Assembly (NCBI GenBank): GCA_934660915.1
Contig: CAKUIF010000011.1
Location: 7,068-71,067 of the forward strand
DNA length: 64,000 nt
Direction of reading: 5' to 3'
From: an uncultured Olsenella sp.
Lineage (GTDB): Bacteria; Actinomycetota; Coriobacteriia; Coriobacteriales; Atopobiaceae
This document shows, in pieces, positions 32,495 to 39,338 of this stretch. A model generated the notes under the pieces. That model was not told the origin of the DNA. It did no database searches and saw only the letters and a list, made by a program, of their open reading frames with translations. The translations under genes were made by a program, and so were the position numbers. Every line of letters starts with the position of its first letter. The stretch's first letter is position 1.

Positions 32495-32560
32495 CGTGAA
32501 CAGGGGACGTACCCCCGTTCACGTCGCGATCGTGAAAGGGGGGTACGTCCCCTGTTCACG
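32495..32560. repeat. REP-like 22-bp inverted repeat (element H)
   Basis: 32495-32516 (GTGAACAGGGGACGTACCCC core) is the exact complement of 32539-32560; the 22-bp loop contains a smaller dyad TTCACG...CGTGAA. The right arm overlaps the last codons of the minus-strand peptidase gene. The word is like the GGGGACGTACCCC repeats that serve as REP elements for tyrosine (RAYT) transposases. Confidence 0.85.
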
Positions 32561-33182
32561 GGCCCGCGACCTCGCGGGCATCGCGGCGAAGAAGGGCGCG
32601 AGCCCTGGCCTCGTCGGGATAGATAGCGGCGAGCAGGCTGTGGAACCTCTTGTTGTGAGACGCCTCCGCAAGGTGCGTCAGCTCATGGGCGACGACGTAG
32701 TCGAGGCAGGTCGGCGGGTAGGCGGCCAGCCGCGTGTTCACGCGGATGCGCCCGGTCGCGGGCGTGCACGAGCCCCAGCGAGTCCGCATGTCGCGCAGCT
32801 GCCACCCGGCCGCGTGAAGCCCGCTTGCCGCCTCCATGCGCGCGACCACCGCCGGCAGCGCCCGGGCGACCTCGGCGCGATAGAGCTCGGCCGCGTCGGT
32901 GCCCTCGGGAAGTGTCACGAGGCGGCCCCACAGGGCAACCCTGCCGTCGCCGGGGTCGGCCGCCGCGCCCTTCTTTGCGGCGGCGCGGGCGACGGCGGCG
33001 GCGAGCCATTCGGCATGGGCGTCCAAAAACGATTGCGCCTCGGCTCGGCCTACGTGCCAGGGGACGCACATGTGTGCGGTGCCGTCCGGACGGACGCGCA
33101 GGTTGACGCGCCGGACCGCCTTTCGCTCCACGGCCACCTCGATGCCCGCCGCCTGCAACGTGTATGTGATCGGTTTTGCCAT
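32556..33182 (-). CDS. YgjP/WSS1-like metallopeptidase domain protein
   Basis: A 208-residue protein of the DUF45/YgjP family. The zinc site is HELTHLAEASHNKRFH (HExxH plus third His), preceded by the family blocks RWGSCTP and IRVNTRL. No signal peptide, so cytoplasmic. The ATG at 33182 begins MAKPITYTL; the longer frame from 33236 lacks family similarity. Relatives include YgjP of E. coli and eukaryotic DNA-protein crosslink proteases, but the bacterial substrate is unknown. Confidence 0.88.
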   Translation of the reverse strand: MAKPITYTLQAAGIEVAVERKAVRRVNLRVRPDGTAHMCVPWHVGRAEAQSFLDAHAEWLAAAVARAAAKKGAAADPGDGRVALWGRLVTLPEGTDAAELYRAEVARALPAVVARMEAASGLHAAGWQLRDMRTRWGSCTPATGRIRVNTRLAAYPPTCLDYVVAHELTHLAEASHNKRFHSLLAAIYPDEARARALLRRDAREVAGP

Positions 33183-33232
33183 GGGCCTGATTCTAGCAGG
33201 GCCGAGCGCCCTTCTTTCCAGCTTGGGCAGCT

Positions 33233-33256
33233 GCAAAGAAACGCCGACGTCTGGCG
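33233..33256. repeat. Solitary copy of the AAGAAACGCCG word
   Basis: GCAAAGAAACGCCGACGTCTGGCG matches the unit of element D almost exactly (AAGAAACGCCGACGT plus CTGG), 15 kb away and without partners. It lies between a minus-strand gene start and a plus-strand gene start. Confidence 0.7.
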
Positions 33257-33365
33257 AACCTCGCCGCCCCGCCGCGTTACATCTCGCGGCGGCCCTTGTG
33301 CCCCGAGCCCCTCAATGGGTAAATATTGGGAATTGACGCAACACCTACGAAAGGCGCCCTACCGC

Positions 33366-36300
33366 ATGCTCGAGCTCAGAAACATCAGCAAGAAGTACGT
33401 TACGCAGTCATTCACCCAGGTCGCGCTCGACGACGTGAGCCTGTCGTTTCGCGACAACGAGTTCGTCGCCGTCCTGGGCCCCTCGGGCTCGGGCAAGACG
33501 ACCATGCTCAACGTCGTCGGCGGCCTCGACCACTTCGACTCCGGCGATCTTTTGATCGACGGCATCTCGACCAAGGATTTCCGCGACCGCGACTGGGACG
33601 CCTGCCGCAACAACCGCATCGGCTTCGTCTTCCAGAGCTACAACCTCATCCCGCACCAGACGATCCTCGAGAACGTCGAGCTCGCCCTCACGCTCACGGG
33701 GGTTGGCCACGCCGAGCGCCGTCGCCGCGCCGTGGAGACCCTCGGGCGCGTGGGCTTGGCACAACACGTTGACAAACGCCCCGCGCAGCTCTCCGGCGGA
33801 CAGATGCAGCGCGTCGCCATCGCGCGCGCCCTCATAAACGACCCCGAGATCGTGCTCGCCGACGAGCCCACGGGTGCCCTCGACTCTACGACGTCCGTGC
33901 AGGTCATGGACCTGCTCAAGGAGGTCGCGCAGGACCGCCTCGTCATCATGGTCACGCACAACCCCGAGCTCGCCCACCGCTACGCCACGCGCATCGTCAC
34001 GCTCGCCGACGGCCGCATCACTGATGACTCTGGCCCCTTCGACGCCGCCTCGGCCCCTCGCCGCGATGCCAAGCCCACGCGCCGCACCTCCATGAGCTTC
34101 CTCACGGCGCTCGGCCTCTCGGCGCGAAACCTCATGACCAAGAAGGGCCGTACGGCCATGACGGCCTTCGCGGGCTCGATCGGCATCATCGGCATCGCGG
34201 CGATTCTCGCCCTGTCCAACGGCGTGAACGAGTACATCGCAAAGGTCGAGGAGGACACGCTCTCGAGCTATCCTTTGACCATCGCCAAGCAGAGCTACGA
34301 CATGAGCGAGATGCTCGACGGCCATGCGTCCGGAGCCGACGGCGACGCCTCGGGCGCGGACGGCGCCGCGACGGCGGACTCCTCCGGCGCAGACGCGAAG
34401 ATTCCCGTGGTCACGGCCCTGAAGGACATGTTCGCGAGCGTCAAGTCCAACGACATGCGCAGCTTCAAGGAGTTCCTCGACGCGGGCGGCGACGGCATCG
34501 ACGACGACGTGAACGCCATCCAGTACGACTACGGCGTCGCCCCGATCATCTACCGCGAGTCGGCCGACGGCGGCGATCCGGTCAAGCTCGTGCCCAACTC
34601 GATGACGCAGGCCATGAGCGGCGGTGCCTCGTCTGCGGCGACCGCCGGCACGATGATGACGGGCACCGAGGTCTTCAACGAGATGATCGACGACCAGGCG
34701 CTTCTCGACAGCCAGTACGACGTCGTCGCCGGCCGCTGGGCCGAGGCCCCCGACGAGGCGGTGCTCGTCCTCTCGAGCCGCGGCACGGTGGGGGACTACA
34801 CCCTCTACAGCATCGGAGCGCTCGACATCAACGAGCTGAACGACCTCGTGTCGAGCGCCATGACCGCGGACGGCGAGGTCCAGACGCCCGAAACCGACGC
34901 CGACTTCACTTATAAAGACGCGCTCTCGTGCACCTTCAAGGTCCTCTCGCCCTCCGACGCCTACCGCAAAAACGACGAGACGGGCGGCTGGACCGACATG
35001 TCCGAAGATGCCGAGTTCATGGCGAGCAAGGTCAAAGACGGCCTCGACCTGCGCATCGTCGGCGTCGTCAAGCCCAACGGCACCGGCAACTCGACCGCCC
35101 TTTCGCCGGGCGTCGCCTACACGCACGGCCTCACCTCCGAGCTCATGGCCCGCGCCGCCGGCTCCCAGATCGTGCAGCAGCAGCTCGCCGACCCCGATAC
35201 CGACGTATTCACCGGCAAGTCGTTCGCCGAGCTCCGGGAAGACGCAAAGAAGGGCTTCGACCTTCAGAGCATGTTCTCGGTGGACGAGGACGCCATGCGC
35301 TCGGCATTCCACTTCGACACCTCCGCCCTCGCGGGGCTCTCGTCCGCGGGCAACATCGACATGAGCGGCCTCGACCTCTCCGGCATCGATATGTCGGGCC
35401 TGGATATCGACCTCTCCGGCATCGGCGCCGACCTCGACTTCTCCGACATCCTCGCGAACGCGCCGGCGCCCGATTTCTCGGGCATCTTTGACGGCCTCGA
35501 GCTCACGCCCGAGCAGATGCAGCAGGGCGCCGCCCTCGCCAAGCAGCTCCTCTCCGACTTCCTCGCCTCCGACGAGTTCAAGGGCTTGGGCGAGGACGTC
35601 AAGGACGCCGACAAGCTCGCTGCCGCCTTTAAGGCATACCTCACGGAGAACCCCAAGGCGCAGGAGACCCTGAAGGCCCTGGGCGACCTCGGCGGCAACG
35701 CGCTGGCCGAGAGGATCCAGAAGGCCTTGTCCGGCTACGTGAACAACAGCCTCGCCCCGTATTTGCAATCCGTCGTGGACGAGGTGACCAAGCGCGTGGG
35801 CGACGAGATTTCGGCAGCGGTGTCCGCGCAGGTCAAGGCGGGGTTGGCACAAGCCTTTGACCAAGTGGCCACACAGATGGGCGGGGCCATGGCAGACGCC
35901 GTGTCGCAGATGGGCACAAGCATCGCCTCGCTCCAGCACGCTTTCTCGGTCGACGGCGCCGCCTTCGCCTCCGCGATCCACTTCAACATGGACGCCTCCG
36001 ACCTCGCCTCGCTCATGTCGAGCTACGCCAACGCGAGCAGGCTGACCTTCGACAACAACCTCTCGACGCTCGGCTACGCCGACGAGGCCGACCCGCAGTC
36101 CGTGAAGATCTACCCCAAGGACTTCGACGCCAAGGAGCGCGTGCTCGACCACATCGACGCCTACAACGACCAGGCGAAGGCCGAAGGCGCCGACGAGCGC
36201 ACGATCGTCTACACCGACTACATGGGCGTGATCATGGGCTCGGTCACCGACATCGTGAACATGATCTCCATGGTGCTCATCGCCTTCGTGAGCATCAGCC

Positions 36301-36665
36301 TCGTCGTGAGCTCCATCATGATCGGCATCATCACCTATATCAGCGTCCTCGAGCGAAAGAAGGAGATCGGCATCCTGCGCGCCATCGGGGCCTCCAAGCG
36401 AAACGTCGCCAACGTCTTCAACGCCGAGACCTTCATCGAGGGCTTGATCTCGGGCGTGTTCGCCATCCTCGTCGTGGTGCTCGTGAGCCTGCCCGTGAAC
36501 GACCTCGTCTTGAGGCTCAAGGGAGTGCCGAACATCATGAGCCTGCCGTGGGAAGCCGCGCTCGCGCTCATCTGCATCTCGGTGGCCCTCACCGTGGTAG
36601 CCGGCCTTCTCCCGGCAAGGAGCGCCAGCAAGAAGGACCCGGTGGAGGCGCTTCGCTCCGAGTAG
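33366..36665 (+). CDS. Fused ABC ATPase-permease, MacB-like (1099 residues)
   Basis: Residues 1-230 are an ABC ATPase (Walker A GPSGSGKTT, signature LSGGQMQRVAIARAL, Walker B IVLADEPTGALD). A helix near 260-285 (GIIGIAAILALSNGVNEY), an outside domain of about 650 residues and a C-terminal FtsX core (MISMVLIAFVSISLVVSSIM, then KKEIGILRAIGASKRNV) complete a MacB-like exporter in one chain. The outside domain is several times larger than in MacB and carries a stretch of SGLD/SGID repeats around residues 665-700. The ATG at 33366 begins MLELRNIS; the open frame upstream from 32415 is not coding. The lipoprotein gene downstream may be a partner. Confidence 0.88.
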   Translation: MLELRNISKKYVTQSFTQVALDDVSLSFRDNEFVAVLGPSGSGKTTMLNVVGGLDHFDSGDLLIDGISTKDFRDRDWDACRNNRIGFVFQSYNLIPHQTILENVELALTLTGVGHAERRRRAVETLGRVGLAQHVDKRPAQLSGGQMQRVAIARALINDPEIVLADEPTGALDSTTSVQVMDLLKEVAQDRLVIMVTHNPELAHRYATRIVTLADGRITDDSGPFDAASAPRRDAKPTRRTSMSFLTALGLSARNLMTKKGRTAMTAFAGSIGIIGIAAILALSNGVNEYIAKVEEDTLSSYPLTIAKQSYDMSEMLDGHASGADGDASGADGAATADSSGADAKIPVVTALKDMFASVKSNDMRSFKEFLDAGGDGIDDDVNAIQYDYGVAPIIYRESADGGDPVKLVPNSMTQAMSGGASSAATAGTMMTGTEVFNEMIDDQALLDSQYDVVAGRWAEAPDEAVLVLSSRGTVGDYTLYSIGALDINELNDLVSSAMTADGEVQTPETDADFTYKDALSCTFKVLSPSDAYRKNDETGGWTDMSEDAEFMASKVKDGLDLRIVGVVKPNGTGNSTALSPGVAYTHGLTSELMARAAGSQIVQQQLADPDTDVFTGKSFAELREDAKKGFDLQSMFSVDEDAMRSAFHFDTSALAGLSSAGNIDMSGLDLSGIDMSGLDIDLSGIGADLDFSDILANAPAPDFSGIFDGLELTPEQMQQGAALAKQLLSDFLASDEFKGLGEDVKDADKLAAAFKAYLTENPKAQETLKALGDLGGNALAERIQKALSGYVNNSLAPYLQSVVDEVTKRVGDEISAAVSAQVKAGLAQAFDQVATQMGGAMADAVSQMGTSIASLQHAFSVDGAAFASAIHFNMDASDLASLMSSYANASRLTFDNNLSTLGYADEADPQSVKIYPKDFDAKERVLDHIDAYNDQAKAEGADERTIVYTDYMGVIMGSVTDIVNMISMVLIAFVSISLVVSSIMIGIITYISVLERKKEIGILRAIGASKRNVANVFNAETFIEGLISGVFAILVVVLVSLPVNDLVLRLKGVPNIMSLPWEAALALICISVALTVVAGLLPARSASKKDPVEALRSE

Positions 36666-36725
36666 GGGAGTCGCCCTTCTTGCCATATGACGTCCGCACG
36701 ACCCGACTAGATTGGATAGGCGCGA

Positions 36726-37337
36726 ATGAACAAGAACCGCATGCATTCTAGCAAGAAGGCCCTCGCCGCCGTGGCCGCCCTCGTCGTCTGCGCCGCGGTG
36801 GCGCTCGCCGGCTGCGCCGAGCTGAGCCTCAGGTTCTCGAGCGTCAAAGGCGAGCTCATAGGCAACTCCTTCGACGCCGCGGTCTTCGACAACTTCGGCG
36901 GCGAGGTCGCGACCTTCCACGCGAAAAAGATGGGCGTCGAGGCGGCGAGCGTGGACGAGGACGGAAACGCTACGTCCTCCGAGCTCAAGATCACCGCCGA
37001 CGGCAAGGACATCGAGCAGGTCGGAAACACGATGATCTTCGCCGAGACGGGCTTGGATGAGGTCGAGGGCTACACGCTGCCCCGCGACATCCAGACGAGC
37101 GGCGGCACGATCAACCTCGTCGACAGCGCCATCAACGACATCAAGTCCAAGATCGGCAAGTCGCGCGTCGTCGTGGTCTCCTCGCAGCTCGGCGTGCCCA
37201 TCGCCGTCTACCAGGGCAACAGCGTCGGCTACGAGATCCCCGAGGACCTGCCCAAGTTCACGAAGCTCACGATCGACGGCAAGGCGCTCTACATCCACCG
37301 CGCGAACTACCTCATCATCGACAAGGACGCGCTGTAG
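36726..37337 (+). CDS. DUF5052-like lipoprotein
   Basis: A 203-residue secreted lipoprotein. A basic start and hydrophobic stretch end in the lipobox LAGC at about residue 30. The mature domain (ELIGNSFDAAVFDNFGGEV, DLPKFTKLTIDGKALYIHRANYLIID) resembles the DUF5052 family of Gram-positive surface lipoproteins. It lies 60 bases after the MacB-like gene and could be its extracellular partner. Function unknown. Confidence 0.75.
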   Translation: MNKNRMHSSKKALAAVAALVVCAAVALAGCAELSLRFSSVKGELIGNSFDAAVFDNFGGEVATFHAKKMGVEAASVDEDGNATSSELKITADGKDIEQVGNTMIFAETGLDEVEGYTLPRDIQTSGGTINLVDSAINDIKSKIGKSRVVVVSSQLGVPIAVYQGNSVGYEIPEDLPKFTKLTIDGKALYIHRANYLIIDKDAL

Positions 37338-37406
37338 CGCTGTCCCAGGCTGCGCCCTCATGTGAGGTTATCGTGGAGGTCGGCGTGGCTTACCGTAAAT
37401 AAAACC

Positions 37407-37435
37407 TTGACCTGAGCTGCGAATATACGTAAGCT
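37407..37435 (+). promoter_or_regulatory. Probable promoter of the rimP-nusA-infB operon
   Basis: TTGACC (37407-37412), 17-bp spacer, TAAGCT (37430-37435). Confidence 0.5.
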
Positions 37436-37461
37436 AACTACGTAAATGATGCTTCAAACGC

Positions 37462-37498
37462 AGGAAGTGGGGTGGAACGTTTCGCCCCGCTTCCTTTC
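37462..37498 (+). promoter_or_regulatory. Terminator-like hairpin in the rimP leader
   Basis: AGGAAGTGGGG (37462-37472) pairs with CCCCGCTTCCT (37485-37495; one G-U) and TTCTG follows. It lies between the promoter and the rimP ribosome site. NusA, made from this operon, is itself a termination factor, so autoregulation by attenuation is plausible. Confidence 0.55.
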
Positions 37499-37523
37499 TG
37501 TATGTCAACCAAAAGGAGGTCAC

Positions 37524-38015
37524 ATGGCAAAGGCCGGCACCGACCAGCAGGTCCTCGAGGCGCTCGAGGCGAAGGCCGCAGACCACGGCGTCGACATCGT
37601 CGCCGTCGAGGTCGTGGGCGCCACCAAGAACCCCTGCGTCCGCGTCTACATCGACCACGCCGACGAGGACGCCCCGACGATCAGCCTCGACGAGGTCGCG
37701 GCCGAGACGGGCTGGATAGGGGAGGTCCTCGACGAGCTCGACCCGCTCCCGAGCGCCTACACCCTCGAGGTCAGCTCTCCCGGCATGGCCCGCCCGCTGC
37801 GCCGTGAGCGCGACTTCGCCCGCTTCGCCGGCTCCTGCGTCCAGCTCTCCACCACCGCGACCGAGGGCCGTCGCAAGTTCACCGGCACCCTTTTGGGTTG
37901 CGAGGACGGCAAGGTCTTACTGGATTGCGACGGCGAGCAGGTCGCCATCGACCTCACCGATATCAAGAAGTGCAACATCAAGCCCGATTTCTCCCCCGCG
38001 GGCAAGAAGAAGTAG
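37524..38015 (+). CDS. rimP: Ribosome maturation factor RimP
   Basis: A 163-residue 30S maturation factor. The N-terminal domain has VDIVAVEVVGATKNPCVRVYID and the linker YTLEVSSPGMARPL is the family hallmark (SSPGxxRPL). The C-terminal SH3-like domain includes RRKFTGTLLGCEDGKVLLD. AAAGGAGG is ideally placed before the ATG at 37524. It leads the operon containing nusA, infB and rbfA, the classic order. Confidence 0.95.
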   Translation: MAKAGTDQQVLEALEAKAADHGVDIVAVEVVGATKNPCVRVYIDHADEDAPTISLDEVAAETGWIGEVLDELDPLPSAYTLEVSSPGMARPLRRERDFARFAGSCVQLSTTATEGRRKFTGTLLGCEDGKVLLDCDGEQVAIDLTDIKKCNIKPDFSPAGKKK

Positions 38016-38029
38016 GAAGGATTCACCTT

Positions 38030-39274
38030 ATGGCATCTGAGATGATGGAAGCCCTCGAGCTCCTCTGCCAGGAGAAGCACATCGACCAGCTCTACCTGAT
38101 CGACCGACTCGAGCAGTCGCTCGCAAAGAGCTACGCCGATGTCCTGCACCTGCCCTTCGGCGCGCGCGTGACCATCGACCGCGCCACCGGCCGCGTCTAC
38201 GTCTACGAGCTCGTCCCCAAGGGCGAGGAGGATCCCGAGACCGGCGACTACACCGAGTTCGACGAGGTCGACGTCACGCCTCCCGGAACCTCCCGCATCG
38301 CCGCGCAGCACGCAAAGACCGAGATCCGCGCCATCGTGCGCAACGCCGCCCGCCAGCAGATCTTCGAGGAGTTCTCGCAGCGCGTGGGCGACATCATCAC
38401 CGGCACCGTGCTGCAGACCACGCCCGACTTCACGATCATCAAGATCCGCGAGGGCGTCGAGGCCGAGCTGCCCCACTTCGACCAGCGCCGTCACCCCGAG
38501 GAGCTCAACGAGCGCCCCGCCGGCGAGCGCTACATGCACAACCAGCGCCTGAAGGCCATCATCATCGGCGTCCGCGACCCCAACGCCGCCCAGCCGACCG
38601 TCCGCGGCGAGCGCCAGCGCCCCTCGATCGTCGTCTCCCGCACCCACCCGGACCTCATCCGCAGGCTCTTCGAGCTCGAGGTCCCCGAGGTCTACGACGG
38701 CATCGTCGAGGTCCGCTCCGTGGCCCGCGAGGCCGGCGTCCGCTCCAAGGTCGCCGTCTCGAGCAACGACGAGCACCTCGACCCGGTGGGCGCCTGCGTC
38801 GGCCCCAAGGGCAGCCGCGTGCGCACCGTCGTCTCCGAGCTGCGCGGCGAGCGCGTCGACGTCGTCCTTTGGAGCGACGACCCCGCCAAGTGCGTCGCGA
38901 GCGCGCTTTCCCCCGCCCGCGTGTCCCGCGTGATCATCGACCCCGAGGACAACTACGCCACGGTCATCGTCCCCGACGACCAGCTTTCGCTGGCCATCGG
39001 CAAGGAGGGCCAGAACGCCCGCCTGGCCGCCCGCCTCACCGGCATGCACATCGACATCAAGAGCGAGTCGATGGCGGCCGGCATCATGCGCGAGGTCCCC
39101 GCGGCCGTCGCCGAGGACTCCCTCATCGACGAGGAGGGCGCGCACCGCTGCGAGTACGTGGGCCCCAACGGCATCCAGTGCCGCAACATGGCCCGTCCCG
39201 GCTCCCGCTTCTGCGGCGTGCACGAGGACCTCGACGGCGTCGAGGTCTCCGACGACCCCGACTCCCTGATCTAG
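38030..39274 (+). CDS. nusA: Transcription factor NusA with a C-terminal Cys/His zinc motif
   Basis: A 414-residue NusA: N-terminal RNA-polymerase-binding domain, S1 domain (VGDIITGTVLQTTPDFTII), KH1 (VGACVGPKGSRVRTVVSEL) and KH2 (LSLAIGKEGQNARLAARL). The acidic AR repeats of E. coli are absent. Instead the tail has C374-x9-C384-x10-C395-x2-H398, a likely zinc knuckle (GIQCRNMARPGSRFCGVH). The usual ylxR gene does not follow; infB starts 64 bases later. Confidence 0.95.
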   Translation: MASEMMEALELLCQEKHIDQLYLIDRLEQSLAKSYADVLHLPFGARVTIDRATGRVYVYELVPKGEEDPETGDYTEFDEVDVTPPGTSRIAAQHAKTEIRAIVRNAARQQIFEEFSQRVGDIITGTVLQTTPDFTIIKIREGVEAELPHFDQRRHPEELNERPAGERYMHNQRLKAIIIGVRDPNAAQPTVRGERQRPSIVVSRTHPDLIRRLFELEVPEVYDGIVEVRSVAREAGVRSKVAVSSNDEHLDPVGACVGPKGSRVRTVVSELRGERVDVVLWSDDPAKCVASALSPARVSRVIIDPEDNYATVIVPDDQLSLAIGKEGQNARLAARLTGMHIDIKSESMAAGIMREVPAAVAEDSLIDEEGAHRCEYVGPNGIQCRNMARPGSRFCGVHEDLDGVEVSDDPDSLI

Positions 39275-39338
39275 GCCACGGCCGACCAAGTTGTAATTCG
39301 CCCCGGGCGCTGCCCGTTTGTGTAGGAAGGTAGGTCAC

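Noticed and set aside
31062..32522. N-terminal extension of the alpha-E protein
   Set aside because: Covers the ATP-grasp gene in another frame; the family start is at 31061 with a ribosome site.
32415..33365. N-terminal extension of the MacB-like protein
   Set aside because: The extension crosses element H and is antisense to the YgjP-like gene; the ABC domain starts normally at 33366.
33408..37361. 1317-residue minus-strand open frame opposite the MacB-like gene
   Set aside because: Shadow frame; no motif, no ribosome site, covers two well-supported genes.
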